Assembly (NCBI RefSeq): GCF_003627215.1
Contig: NZ_CP032677.1
Span: forward strand, 3,477,501-3,541,500
Direction of reading: 5' to 3'
Origin: Pseudomonas sp. Leaf58
GTDB taxonomy: Bacteria; Pseudomonadota; Gammaproteobacteria; Pseudomonadales; Pseudomonadaceae
DNA: 64,000 bases
Made by a program: the position numbers and the translations under genes. The notes under the pieces were generated by a model that saw only the letters and a list, made by a program, of their open reading frames with translations, had not been told where the DNA came from and made no database searches. Shown one piece after another: positions 1 to 9,398 of this stretch. Each line of letters opens with the position of its first letter. The first letter of the stretch is position 1.

Positions 1-1676
1 CCGTCGCCCCGCCCCGCTGCTACAGCCTTGCCGACGCGGTGCAGCAGCCACCGCCGCGCTGCTGGGGCCTGGCGGTGCAGTTGTACAGCCTGCGCCGCCC
101 CGGCGATGGCGGCTATGGCGACTGCCTGGCCTTGGAGCAACTGGCCCGCTCGGCCGCCGAGCGTGGCGCCGATGCGCTGGCCATCAGCCCGATTCACGCC
201 CTGTCGGCCCACGACCAGGAGCACTACAGCCCCTACTCGCCCTCTAGCCGGCTGCTGCTCAACACGCTGTACGCCAGCCCGTCCGCGGTGCTGGGCGAGC
301 GTGCGGTGCGCGTGGCCATCGAAGCCTGTGGCCTGGCGCAACAGCTGGAGGATTTGCAACAACACCCGCTGGTCGATTGGCCGCGCGCCGCCAGCGCCCG
401 CCTGCGCCTGCTCGAAGCCCTGTACGAGGGTTTCAGCCAAGCCGACCACCCGCTGCGCAGCGACTTCGACAGTTTCCGCGAAGCGGGCGGCCAGGCCCTG
501 GAGCACCATTGCCGCTTCGAGGTGCTGCAGGCGCAGGCGGTGGAACAGGGCCTGGGGGCCGACTGGCGCAACTGGCCCAAGGCCTGGCACGACCCGTATC
601 ACCCGGAAGTGGAGGCCTTCGCCAGCGCCTACCCGGCCAAGGTCGAGTTCCACGCTTTCTGCCAATGGCTGACCGAACGGGGCCTGCAACGCGCTCAGCA
701 AGCAGCACGCGGCAACGGCATGGCGGTTGGCCTGATCGCTGACTTGGCGGTGGGTGCCGACGGTGCCGGCAGCCAGGCCTGGAGCCGCCAGGACGAGTTG
801 CTGGCAGGTTTGAACGTGGGCGCCCCGCCCGACATCCTCAACCGCGCGGGCCAAGATTGGGGCATCTGCGCCTTTTCACCCGAAGGCCTCAAGCGCAACG
901 GCTACCGTGCCTTCATCGAGATGCTGCGGGCCAACCTTGCGCATGCCGGCGGCCTGCGCATCGACCATGTCATGGGCCTGCGCCGGCTGTGGCTGATCCC
1001 ACAGGGGGCCAAGCCCAGCGAAGGGGCGTACCTCAACTACCCGCTGGACGACCTGTTGCGCCTGCTGGCGCTGGAGTCGGTGCGCCACCAGGCGATCATC
1101 CTCGGTGAAGACTTGGGCACCGTGCCCGACGGCTTGCGCGAGCAACTGGCCGGCAAAGCCGTGCTGGGCATGCGCGTGCTGCCGTTCGAGCAGTCCCAGC
1201 CCGGCCAGTTCACGCCGATTCTAGACTGGCCGGACAACGCCCTGGCCACCACCGGCACCCACGACTTGGCGCCGCTGGCCGGCTGGCTGGCAAACCGTGA
1301 TATCGACTGGAGCCACCGCTTGCAGCTGATCGACGCGGCCACCGAACTGCACTGGCGCCACGCCCGCCAGAAGGAGCACGACGGCCTGCGCCATACCCTG
1401 GAGGCCAACTACGGCGCATTGGCCGACAACGACGCGCTGATCGATGCGGCCATCCGCTACCTGGGCCACACCCGCGCACCACTGGTGCTGCTGCCGCTCG
1501 AAGACCTGCTGGGCTGCGACGAGCAAGCCAACCTGCCCGGCACTACCAGCGGCCACCCCAACTGGCGCCGCCGCTTTGCCCGGCCAACCGCTGAGTTGCT
1601 TGACGACGAAGATGCCGCGCGGCGCCTGGAACTGCTGGCCCAAGCCCGCGAACAAGCCTGGGAGCGTGACCGATGA
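1..1676 (+). CDS. malQ: 4-alpha-glucanotransferase (amylomaltase), 5' end outside window
   Basis: GH77 disproportionating enzyme that transfers glucan segments between maltodextrins in the cytoplasm. The reading frame (codons from base 3) is open at the left edge, so the N-terminus is missing; family members are usually around 690 residues and about 558 are visible. GH77 features seen: GLRIDHVMGL, holding the nucleophile Asp, near base 970, and ILGEDLGTVP, holding the acid/base Glu, near base 1110. The GTG at 39 is internal to the family alignment, not a start. Its stop overlaps the treY start by 4 bp (ATGA), so the two are translationally coupled. Its neighbours place it in recycling of short glucans from glycogen. 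Confidence 0.93.
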   Translation, partial: VAPPRCYSLADAVQQPPPRCWGLAVQLYSLRRPGDGGYGDCLALEQLARSAAERGADALAISPIHALSAHDQEHYSPYSPSSRLLLNTLYASPSAVLGERAVRVAIEACGLAQQLEDLQQHPLVDWPRAASARLRLLEALYEGFSQADHPLRSDFDSFREAGGQALEHHCRFEVLQAQAVEQGLGADWRNWPKAWHDPYHPEVEAFASAYPAKVEFHAFCQWLTERGLQRAQQAARGNGMAVGLIADLAVGADGAGSQAWSRQDELLAGLNVGAPPDILNRAGQDWGICAFSPEGLKRNGYRAFIEMLRANLAHAGGLRIDHVMGLRRLWLIPQGAKPSEGAYLNYPLDDLLRLLALESVRHQAIILGEDLGTVPDGLREQLAGKAVLGMRVLPFEQSQPGQFTPILDWPDNALATTGTHDLAPLAGWLANRDIDWSHRLQLIDAATELHWRHARQKEHDGLRHTLEANYGALADNDALIDAAIRYLGHTRAPLVLLPLEDLLGCDEQANLPGTTSGHPNWRRRFARPTAELLDDEDAARRLELLAQAREQAWERDR

Positions 1677-4447
1677 AAGCACTTACCGCGACCCTGCGCC
1701 TGCAGTTTCACAGCGACTTCAGCCTTGACCACGCCGTGCCGCTGGTGCCGTATTTCGCCCAGCTGGGCATCAGCCACCTGTATGCCTCGCCCATCCTCAA
1801 GGCCCGTGCCGGCTCACGCCACGGCTACGACGTGGTCGACCCCACCTGCGTCAACCCCGAGCTGGGCGGCGAGGCGGCGCTCGAACGGCTGGTCGCCGCC
1901 CTGCGCCAGCACGGCATGGGGTTGATCCTCGACACGGTGTCCAACCACATGGCCGTGGGCGGTGCCGACAACCCTTGGTGGCAAAGCCTGCTGGCCTGGG
2001 GCCGGCGCAGCCCCTATGCGGAGTTCTTCGACATCCAGTGGCACTCCAGCGACCCGCTGCTGGCCGGCCAGCTGCTGTTGCCGTTCCTCGGTAGCGACTA
2101 TGGCGTGGCGTTGAAAAATGGCGAGATACCGCTTGAGTTCGACAAGCAACAAGGGCTGCTGCAAATCGCCCACTATCAACACCGCTTCCCGGTCTGCCCG
2201 GCCGATTACGGCTGGATTCTTGCCCTAAGCCCGGACCCCGCCCTCAAGGCCTTGGCTGAGCGCTTTACCGCGTTGAACGCGTCGGCCAGCCCATTGGCTG
2301 ACGCCCTGCCCCTGCACGCCGAGCTGGCGCGCCTGGTGCGTGAGGGCGCCGACCTCGAGCCGGCGCTGCGGGCATTCGACAGCCGCAGCGAAAACGGCTT
2401 CAAGCGCCTGCACCTGCTGCTGGAACGCCAGACCTACCGCCTGGCCAGCTGGCGCACTGCTGCCGACGACATCAACTGGCGGCGCTTCTTCGACATCAAC
2501 GAGCTGGGCGGCCTGCGGGTGGAGCGCGCGGTGGTGTTCGAGGCCACCCACGCCAAACTGTTCGAGCTGATCGAGCGCGGCCTGGTGGACGGCCTGCGCA
2601 TCGACCATATCGACGGCCTGGCCGACCCGCGCGGTTATTGCCGCAAATTACGCCGACGGGTCGATGGCTTGCTGGCGCGGCGGCCATTGACGGCCGCCCT
2701 GGAGCATTTCCCGATCTACGTCGAGAAGATTCTCGGCGCCAACGAGCATCTGCACCGCGACTGGCTGACCGACGGCACCACCGGCTATGAATTCATGAAC
2801 CAGGTCTCGCTGTTGCAGCACGACCCGGCAGGCGAGGCCGCGCTGACCGAGCTGTGGGCCAGCGTCAGCGAACGCCCAGGCTTCCCCGAAGAGGTACGCC
2901 AAGCCCGCCACTTGGTGCTCAACGCCAGCCTGGCCGGCGACTGCGAATCGGTGGCCCAGGCGCTGTTGCAGGTAGCACGCAACGACCTGATGACCCGCGA
3001 CCTGACCCTGGGCGCCATCCGCCGCGCCTTGCAGGCGCTGGTGGCGCATTACCCGGTGTACCGCACCTACTTCACTGCCTGCGGGCGCCCGGCAGAAGAC
3101 GAAAGGTTTTTCCAGCAGGCCCTGGCCAATGCCCGCCAGGACCTTGGCGAAGCCGACTGGCCGCTGCTCGAGCAACTGGAGCAATGGCTGGGGGGGCAAG
3201 CCTGGCGCCACCTGCCACCAGGGCGCACGCGCAAGCAGCTACGCCACGCCTGCGTGCGCTTCCAGCAGTTGACCGCACCCACCGCCGCCAAGGCCGTGGA
3301 AGACACCGCCTTCTACCGCAGCGCCCGGCTGCTGTCGCGCAATGACGTGGGCTTCGAGGCTGAACGTTTCAGTGCCCCGCTGGAACATTTCCACAACGAG
3401 GCCCAGCGGCGCCTGCGCGACTTCCCCGACAACCTGCTGGCCACCGCCACCCATGACCACAAGCGCGGCGAAGACACCCGCGCGCGCCTGGCCGTACTGA
3501 GCGAGCGTGGCCCGTGGCTGGCCAGCCGGGTGGAACATTGGCGCGAACTGGCCGCCCCTTTGCGTACGCCGCTGGACGACGGCCTGGCACCCAGCCCCGG
3601 CGACGAGCTGATGCTGTTGCAGACCTTGCTCGGCAGCTGGCCGCTGGAACTTGACCTGCACCACGACAGCGCCCTACGCCAGTACGCCGAGCGTATTCGC
3701 CAGTGGCAGCAAAAAGCCCTGCGCGAGGCCAAGCTGCGCAGCAGCTGGAGCGCGCCGAATGAAGCCTACGAAAGCGCCTGTGCTCGCTACATCGACGACC
3801 TGCTGCTGGGCAACGAGAACCAGCAGTTGCGTAAATCCCTGGCTGATGCCGCACAGCTGCTGGCCTGCCCCGGCGCCCTCAATAGCTTGGTCCAGGCGCT
3901 ATTGCGCATGACTGCACCCGGGGTGCCCGACCTGTACCAGGGCAACGAGTACTGGGACTTCAGCCTGGTCGACCCAGACAACCGCAGCGCCGTGGACTAC
4001 GCTTGCCGGCGCCGCACCCTGGACGACGCCACACCGCTAGCCGAGCTGCTGGCGCACTGGCGCGACGGCCGCCTCAAGCAGGCCCTGGTGGCGCGCTTGT
4101 TGGACTGCCGCCAGGCCCATGCCGAGCTGTTCCGCCGCGGCGCCTACCTGCCCTTGACCGTGCACGGGCGCCATGCCGACAAGGTGGTGGCGTTCGCCCG
4201 CCTGGGCGAAGGCGAACGGGCCGTCATCATCGCGCCACGCCTGGCCAGTACCCTGCTGGCTGCTGTGCCCATACCCCTGATCCCGGCACAGAACTGGGAC
4301 GACACACGGGTAAGCCTGCCGTTTGCCTTGTCGCCTGCCAACTCGACGGGACTTTTCCCCAGTGCTGCGGTCAGCTCTTCCAAGGAGCTGTTGTTGAGCG
4401 CCGTGCTGGCGGAGTTTCCGGTCAACTTGCTGATACAACAATTTTGA
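1673..4447 (+). CDS. treY: maltooligosyl trehalose synthase
   Basis: GH13 enzyme that isomerises the reducing-end linkage of a maltodextrin to alpha,alpha-1,1, giving maltooligosyl trehalose; TreZ then releases trehalose. The 924-residue length fits. The N-terminus has the TreY-type block with LYASPILKARAGSRHGYDVV, and GLRIDHIDGLADP near residue 305 carries the nucleophile Asp of GH13. Further on, YVEKILGANE and VPDLYQGNEYWDF are typical of TreY. It starts at an ATG overlapping the malQ stop. TreZ is not visible and is expected just upstream of the window in pseudomonads. Function is assigned from family resemblance. Confidence 0.95.
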   Translation: MKALTATLRLQFHSDFSLDHAVPLVPYFAQLGISHLYASPILKARAGSRHGYDVVDPTCVNPELGGEAALERLVAALRQHGMGLILDTVSNHMAVGGADNPWWQSLLAWGRRSPYAEFFDIQWHSSDPLLAGQLLLPFLGSDYGVALKNGEIPLEFDKQQGLLQIAHYQHRFPVCPADYGWILALSPDPALKALAERFTALNASASPLADALPLHAELARLVREGADLEPALRAFDSRSENGFKRLHLLLERQTYRLASWRTAADDINWRRFFDINELGGLRVERAVVFEATHAKLFELIERGLVDGLRIDHIDGLADPRGYCRKLRRRVDGLLARRPLTAALEHFPIYVEKILGANEHLHRDWLTDGTTGYEFMNQVSLLQHDPAGEAALTELWASVSERPGFPEEVRQARHLVLNASLAGDCESVAQALLQVARNDLMTRDLTLGAIRRALQALVAHYPVYRTYFTACGRPAEDERFFQQALANARQDLGEADWPLLEQLEQWLGGQAWRHLPPGRTRKQLRHACVRFQQLTAPTAAKAVEDTAFYRSARLLSRNDVGFEAERFSAPLEHFHNEAQRRLRDFPDNLLATATHDHKRGEDTRARLAVLSERGPWLASRVEHWRELAAPLRTPLDDGLAPSPGDELMLLQTLLGSWPLELDLHHDSALRQYAERIRQWQQKALREAKLRSSWSAPNEAYESACARYIDDLLLGNENQQLRKSLADAAQLLACPGALNSLVQALLRMTAPGVPDLYQGNEYWDFSLVDPDNRSAVDYACRRRTLDDATPLAELLAHWRDGRLKQALVARLLDCRQAHAELFRRGAYLPLTVHGRHADKVVAFARLGEGERAVIIAPRLASTLLAAVPIPLIPAQNWDDTRVSLPFALSPANSTGLFPSAAVSSSKELLLSAVLAEFPVNLLIQQF

Positions 4448-4464
4448 GATTCAGGAGCGTCGTG

Positions 4465-4746
4465 ATGAGTGTTGAAGAAAAACGTATCCGCGAATTTGCC
4501 TATCAGATCTGGGAATCCGAGGGCAAGCCAGCCGGCCAGGAAGATCGCCATTGGGAAATGGCCCGCAAGCTGGCTGAAGCCGAGGCCCTGGCACCCAAGG
4601 CGGCACCGCGCAAGCGGGCGCCGGCCAAGCCGAAAGTGACAGCGGCGCCGACGGCCCCTGCCGAGCCCAAGGTGGCCGCCCTGCCTGGGGTTAAACCGGC
4701 GGCAGCGAAAAAGCCTCGGGCAGCGAAAAAGCCCACAGCGGGTTGA
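4465..4746 (+). CDS. DUF2934 family small protein
   Basis: A 93-residue protein. The N-terminal 40 residues (MSVEEKRIREFAYQIWESEG and following) match the DUF2934 pattern, a short helical region often found near glycogen/trehalose genes in pseudomonads and rhizobia. The rest is an Ala/Pro/Lys-rich tail of the kind seen in nucleic-acid-binding tails. The ATG at 4465 was chosen because CAGGAG lies 7 bp upstream; the open frame extends further upstream only by overlapping treY. It lies 17 bp behind treY, so is probably co-transcribed. Its biochemical role is unknown. Confidence 0.8.
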   Translation: MSVEEKRIREFAYQIWESEGKPAGQEDRHWEMARKLAEAEALAPKAAPRKRAPAKPKVTAAPTAPAEPKVAALPGVKPAAAKKPRAAKKPTAG

Positions 4747-4750
4747 GCCT

Positions 4751-4842
4751 GTCCCGGCCCTTTCGCGGGCAAGCCCGCTGCTACAAGGGTTACCGCCATT
4801 CTGTGTGGGAGCGGGGTCACCGGCGAAGAGGCCGGTGCAGGA
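4751..4842. repeat. REP palindrome pair
   Basis: A putida-type REP unit (CCCTTTCGCGGGCAAGCCCG core) followed by an inverted, more divergent copy (GGAGCGGGGTCACCGGCGAA core), filling the gap between the DUF2934 gene and glgX. Such pairs can stall transcription or protect mRNA ends. Confidence 0.75.
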
Positions 4843-4882
4843 CAACCTCGCTCCCCTTCACCACGGCCACACGAGGACCGCC

Positions 4883-7036
4883 ATGAGCCCCCGCACCCCG
4901 AAGAAAACCCGCTCAGTCGCCCCATCGCGCATCCGCGAAGGCCTGCCCTTCCCCCTCGGCGCCACCTGGGATGGCCTTGGGGTCAATTTTGCCCTGTTCT
5001 CGGCCAACGCCACCAAGGTCGAGCTGTGCCTGTTCGATTCCACCGGCGAGCAGGAAATCGAACGCATCGAGCTGCCCGAATACACCGATGAGATCTACCA
5101 CGGCTACCTGCCCGACGCTCACCCCGGGTTGGTCTACGGCTACCGCGTGTACGGCCCCTATGAGCCGGAAAACGGCCACCGCTTCAACCCCAACAAGCTG
5201 CTGATCGACCCCTACGCCAAGCAACTGGTCGGTAGCCTGCAATGGTCCGAGGCGCTGTTCGGCTATACCATCGGCCACCCTGACGGCGACTTGTCGTTTG
5301 ACGAGCGGGACAGCGCGCCGTTCGTGCCCAAATGCAAGGTGATCGACCCGGCCTTCACCTGGGGCCGTGACCAGCGCGTGTCGGTGCCGTGGGAGCGCAC
5401 GATCCTCTACGAGGCCCACACCCGCGGCATCAGCATGCGCCACCCGGCGGTGCCAGAAGCGCTGCGCGGCACCTTCGCCGGGCTGGCCAACGACGCGCTG
5501 CTCAAGCACATCAAAGAGCTGGGTGTTTCCAGCATCGAATTGCTGCCGATCCACGCCTTCGTCAACGACCAGCACTTGTTGGACAAGGGCCTGAACAACT
5601 ACTGGGGCTACAACAGCATCGCCTTTTTCGCCCCGCACCCACGCTACCTGGCCAGCGGCAAGATCGCCGAGTTCAAGGAAATGGTCGCGCACCTGCACGA
5701 CGCCGGGCTGGAGGTGATCCTCGACGTGGTCTACAACCACACCGCCGAAGGCAACGAGCGCGGCCCCACCCTATCGATGCGCGGCATCGACAACGCCTCG
5801 TACTACCGCCTGATGCCCGACAACAAACGCTACTACATCAACGATTCCGGCACCGGCAACACCCTCGACCTCAGCCACCCCTGCGTGCTGCAACTGGTCA
5901 CCGACTCACTGCGCTACTGGGCCGGCGAAATGCATGTGGACGGTTTCCGCTTCGACCTGGCAACCATTTTGGGCCGTTACCACGATGGCTACAGCGAGCG
6001 CCATGGCTTCCTCGTCGCTTGCCGCCAGGACCCGATGCTAAGCCAGGTCAAGCTGATCGCCGAGCCTTGGGACTGCGGCCCGGGCGGTTACCAAGTGGGC
6101 AACTTCGCACCGGGCTGGGCAGAATGGAACGACCGCTTCCGCGACACCGTGCGTGCCTTCTGGAAAGGCGACGAAGGCCAACTGGCCGATTTTGCCTCGC
6201 GCATGACCGCCTCGGGTGACATGTTCAATAACCGTGGCCGGCGCCCCTATGCCTCGGTCAACTTTATCACCGCCCACGACGGTTTTACCCTGCGCGACCT
6301 GGTCTCGTACAACCAAAAGCACAACGAAGACAACGACGAAAACAACCAGGACGGCACCGACAACAACCTGTCATGGAACTGCGGCGCCGAAGGGCCGACC
6401 GACGACCCGGCGGTGAATGCCCTGCGCATGCGCCAGATGCGCAACTTCTTTGCCACCCTGCTGTTGGCCCAGGGCACGCCGATGATCGTCGCCGGTGACG
6501 AGTTCAGCCGGACCCAGCACGGCAACAACAATGCCTACTGCCAGGACAGCGAGATTGGCTGGGTGGACTGGGACCTGGACCAGGAAGGCGAAGAGCTGCT
6601 GGCCTTCGTCAAGCGCCTGACCCGCCTGCGCTTGGCCTACCCGGTACTGCGCCGCTCGCGCTTTCTGGTGGGTGACTACAATGAGGCCATCGGGGTCAAG
6701 GACGTGACCTGGCTGGCACCGGATGGCAACGAGATGAGCGTGGCGCAGTGGGAAGACCCGCACGGGCGCTGCCTGGGCATGTTGATCGATGGCCGGGCGC
6801 AGGTCAGCGGTATCGCCCGGCCAGGCGCCGAGGCCACCGTGCTGCTGATCGTCAACGCCCACCACGACATCGTGCCGTTCAAGCTGCCAGCGGTACCCGA
6901 AGGGGATTACTGGAGCTGCCTGGTCGATACCGACCGCCCGGAGCTGCGCAAGGGCCAACATCTGCAGTTCGATAGCACATTCGAGGTAAAGGGGCGGTCG
7001 CTGTTGCTGATGGTGTTGCAGCGGGATGAAGAGTGA
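4883..7036 (+). CDS. glgX: glycogen debranching enzyme (isoamylase type)
   Basis: Hydrolyses alpha-1,6 branches of glycogen or limit dextrins. The chosen ATG gives 717 residues and has ACGAGGA upstream; the longer open frame runs through a REP element and is not credible. An N-terminal CBM48-like domain (about 15-140) precedes the GH13 barrel. Visible catalytic motifs are VDGFRFDLA (nucleophile Asp358) and LIAEPWDCG (acid/base Glu394), and [20 protein letters not shown] is typical of the GlgX/TreX family. It follows treY and DUF2934 and should supply linear maltodextrins to MalQ and TreY. Confidence 0.94.
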   Translation: MSPRTPKKTRSVAPSRIREGLPFPLGATWDGLGVNFALFSANATKVELCLFDSTGEQEIERIELPEYTDEIYHGYLPDAHPGLVYGYRVYGPYEPENGHRFNPNKLLIDPYAKQLVGSLQWSEALFGYTIGHPDGDLSFDERDSAPFVPKCKVIDPAFTWGRDQRVSVPWERTILYEAHTRGISMRHPAVPEALRGTFAGLANDALLKHIKELGVSSIELLPIHAFVNDQHLLDKGLNNYWGYNSIAFFAPHPRYLASGKIAEFKEMVAHLHDAGLEVILDVVYNHTAEGNERGPTLSMRGIDNASYYRLMPDNKRYYINDSGTGNTLDLSHPCVLQLVTDSLRYWAGEMHVDGFRFDLATILGRYHDGYSERHGFLVACRQDPMLSQVKLIAEPWDCGPGGYQVGNFAPGWAEWNDRFRDTVRAFWKGDEGQLADFASRMTASGDMFNNRGRRPYASVNFITAHDGFTLRDLVSYNQKHNEDNDENNQDGTDNNLSWNCGAEGPTDDPAVNALRMRQMRNFFATLLLAQGTPMIVAGDEFSRTQHGNNNAYCQDSEIGWVDWDLDQEGEELLAFVKRLTRLRLAYPVLRRSRFLVGDYNEAIGVKDVTWLAPDGNEMSVAQWEDPHGRCLGMLIDGRAQVSGIARPGAEATVLLIVNAHHDIVPFKLPAVPEGDYWSCLVDTDRPELRKGQHLQFDSTFEVKGRSLLLMVLQRDEE

Positions 7037-7090
7037 ACCTGAACGGCTGGCCTGTGTCCCTTGTGTAAGCCCTTTGCCTGAGGAGTAACC

Positions 7091-7885
7091 GTGAACCCCG
7101 AAGCCGGCAGTCAAGGTTTCGCCAGCGTCAACCAGGCCCCGGCCGTGAAGCGCCTGCGGGTGCTGACGGTGAATACCCACAAGGGTTTCACCGCCTTCAA
7201 CCGGCGCTTCATCCTGCCGGAACTGCGCGAGGCGGTGCGCAGCACCCAGGCCGACATCGTGTTCCTGCAGGAAGTGCTCGGCAGCCACGACCGCCACGCT
7301 GCGCGCTACCCCGGTTGGCCGCAGACCTCCCAATACGAATTCCTCGCCGACAGCATGTGGAGCGACTTTGCCTACGGCCGCAACGCGGTGTACCCCGACG
7401 GCCACCACGGCAACGCGCTACTGTCCAAATACCCGATCATCGAACACCGCAACCTCGACGTGTCGATCACCGGCCCCGAACGCCGTGGCCTGCTGCACTG
7501 TATTCTCGACGTACCCGGGCCGCATCACGTGCATGCCATCTGTGTGCACTTGTCATTGCTGGAACGCCATCGCCAGAAACAGCTACAACTGCTGCGCAAA
7601 CTGCTTGAATCGTTGCCCACTGAAGCCCCGGTAATCATCGCTGGCGACTTCAACGACTGGAAAGCCCACGGCAACCGTACATTGGGCTTGCAACCTGACC
7701 TGCACGAGGCGTTCCAACGCCATCACGGGCACCTGGCCCGCACCTACCCTGCCCGCCTGCCACTGCTGCGGCTGGACCGCATTTACCTGCGCAACGCCGA
7801 AAGCCAAGGGCCGCGGATTTTGGGGCACAAACCTTGGTCGCACCTGTCAGACCACCTGCCGTTGGCAGTCGAAGTCAGGCTCTAA
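7091..7885 (+). CDS. endonuclease/exonuclease/phosphatase family protein
   Basis: A 264-residue EEP-superfamily hydrolase (metal-dependent phosphodiesterase fold). Motifs: VNTHKGF at the N-terminus, IVFLQEV with the metal-binding Glu, IIAGDFNDW (Asp/Asn) and SDHLPLAVEV with the terminal catalytic His. It starts at GTG with AGGAG 6 bp upstream; no signal peptide is seen. It lies 54 bp behind glgX, so may share its transcript. Homologues commonly accompany glycogen genes in pseudomonads, but the substrate (nucleic acid, phospholipid or sugar phosphate) cannot be told from sequence. Confidence 0.85.
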   Translation: MNPEAGSQGFASVNQAPAVKRLRVLTVNTHKGFTAFNRRFILPELREAVRSTQADIVFLQEVLGSHDRHAARYPGWPQTSQYEFLADSMWSDFAYGRNAVYPDGHHGNALLSKYPIIEHRNLDVSITGPERRGLLHCILDVPGPHHVHAICVHLSLLERHRQKQLQLLRKLLESLPTEAPVIIAGDFNDWKAHGNRTLGLQPDLHEAFQRHHGHLARTYPARLPLLRLDRIYLRNAESQGPRILGHKPWSHLSDHLPLAVEVRL

Positions 7886-8204
7886 CAATGATTTTTCATA
7901 GTCACGGCACGGCAAATAGCGAACCCCGCTATGCCCTACTCATTTAGTCGGAAAATCAATGGATTGTGCCGCCCCACGCAACATCAACAGTTCCTTCACG
8001 CTTTCTTGACGCAAGCGGCGAACTCTCCTTAGCTGAACATTACCGAGTAGTAAAGATCTCGCGCCGGGCCTCTAGCTCGCGCCTTCGTGCGTGCTAGCGA
8101 ACGCTGGCGTGCTGGTTTGGGTCGCCCACTGTTTTTGCCGTAACAGCTCGTGACAACAGGCCAGGTCCCAGGGCTGTAACCCACAAAAACAAAGGAGATC
8201 CGCC
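7886..8204. other. intergenic region before the autotransporter gene
   Basis: 319 bases without a credible gene. A possible sigma-70 promoter is TTGACG (8006-8011) with TTAGCT (8029-8034), 17 bp apart; the -10 match is poor. AAAGGAG just before 8205 is the ribosome binding site of the next gene. Nothing else is recognised. Confidence 0.3.
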
Positions 8205-9281
8205 ATGAAAAGCACCTCGAACCCATTGCGCTTCGACAGCATTTTCTACGCGGTTTCCACGTCGCTGCTTCTGGCAACCCCGGTGGAAACTTTCGCGTAC
8301 GAGCTGCAGGATGACCCCACCTCGCCCGGCTTCTTACAGCAACCGGCGGTGCCGCAACCGTCGCTCGACCAGGCCACCGTCAATGGCTTGAATATCGGTA
8401 CGTTGAACGCCTTTTCGCAAAAGATGAGCGAGCGCCAGGGGCAGGCGGCACCGCACCTGGTGGCTAGCCAGTGGGCGCAGTTTTTCCCCAGCACCGCGCG
8501 CGGTGGCGCGCAGCCTCCAGACCAACTGGAAGCGCCCAGCCAGCAACTGATGATCGGCCCGGACCTGTTCATGCGTGAAACTGCAGCGGGCAACGTGCAC
8601 CGCGCGGGGATTTTCGTGGGGCACAACAACCTGCAGAGCAGCTTCAACGGCACGCGCCGGTTGTTGGGTGACAAACAGCGCAATGCGGTGAACCTGAGCG
8701 GTGAAAGCCTGGGGGTGTACTGGAGCATGACCCATGAACGGGGCTGGCACCTGGATGCCGTGGCCATGGGCTCGCGCATTGACGTCAATGGCCGCGGCGA
8801 GAATGGCCAACGGCTGGACGACAGCGGCCATGCGATGACCTTTTCGCTGGAAGGCGGCTATCCCATCGGGCTGGGTGGTGGCTGGGTGATCGAGCCGCAG
8901 GCTCAGTTGATCAACCAGCAGTTCTTCCCCGGCAGCCGGGTGCAGGAAGAAACCCTGCAGGCCTTCGACAGCCAGCCGAGCTGGAGCGGCCGGGTGGGTG
9001 CCAAGTTGTCTGGGCGTTATGAGGTACGGGGCATGCCTGTCGAGCCCTATGTGCGGACCAACGTGTGGTATGACTTCAGCAGTGCCGATGAAGTGCAACT
9101 GGACCAGGTCGACAAGATCTCCAGCTCGCGCTATTCGACCACGGTGGAACTGGGCCTGGGGCTGGTGGCGCGGGTGACGCCTTCGGTGGCGCTGTTTGTC
9201 AGTGCCGATTACAGCAGTGATGTGGATGGCAATGATTTGAACGGGTTGATTGGCAGCCTTGGGGTGCGGATGCGGTGGTAG
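8205..9281 (+). CDS. autotransporter-type outer-membrane beta-barrel protein without passenger
   Basis: 358 residues. The first 30 or so form a signal peptide (basic MKSTSNPLR, hydrophobic core SIFYAVSTSLLLA, then FAYE). The mature protein has a short linker and then about 270 residues that read as an autotransporter barrel: amphipathic strands such as GWVIEPQAQLINQQF and PYVRTNVWYDFSS, ending with the aromatic tail of SLGVRMRW. No passenger repeat region is present. It starts at ATG with AAAGGAGA upstream. Autotransporter barrel domains insert in the outer membrane; what this one carries or does is unknown, and its place in a glycogen cluster may be accidental. Confidence 0.8.
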   Translation: MKSTSNPLRFDSIFYAVSTSLLLATPVETFAYELQDDPTSPGFLQQPAVPQPSLDQATVNGLNIGTLNAFSQKMSERQGQAAPHLVASQWAQFFPSTARGGAQPPDQLEAPSQQLMIGPDLFMRETAAGNVHRAGIFVGHNNLQSSFNGTRRLLGDKQRNAVNLSGESLGVYWSMTHERGWHLDAVAMGSRIDVNGRGENGQRLDDSGHAMTFSLEGGYPIGLGGGWVIEPQAQLINQQFFPGSRVQEETLQAFDSQPSWSGRVGAKLSGRYEVRGMPVEPYVRTNVWYDFSSADEVQLDQVDKISSSRYSTTVELGLGLVARVTPSVALFVSADYSSDVDGNDLNGLIGSLGVRMRW

Positions 9282-9290
9282 GCAGGGGCA

Positions 9291-9382
9291 GCCTCTTCGC
9301 GGGTAAACCCGCGCCTACAGGGAGCCCACAATACTTGAATTGTGCGCAGTCCCTGTAGGCGCGGGCTCACCCGCGAAGAGGC
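9291..9382. repeat. REP inverted pair between convergent genes
   Basis: Two 33-bp arms (9291-9323 and 9350-9382), inverted and differing at two positions, separated by 26 bp. They lie between the convergent stops of the autotransporter gene and glgB and could act as a two-way transcription barrier. Core: CTTCGCGGGTAAACCCGC. Confidence 0.88.
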
Positions 9383-9398
9383 CAGTACAGGCAACAAA

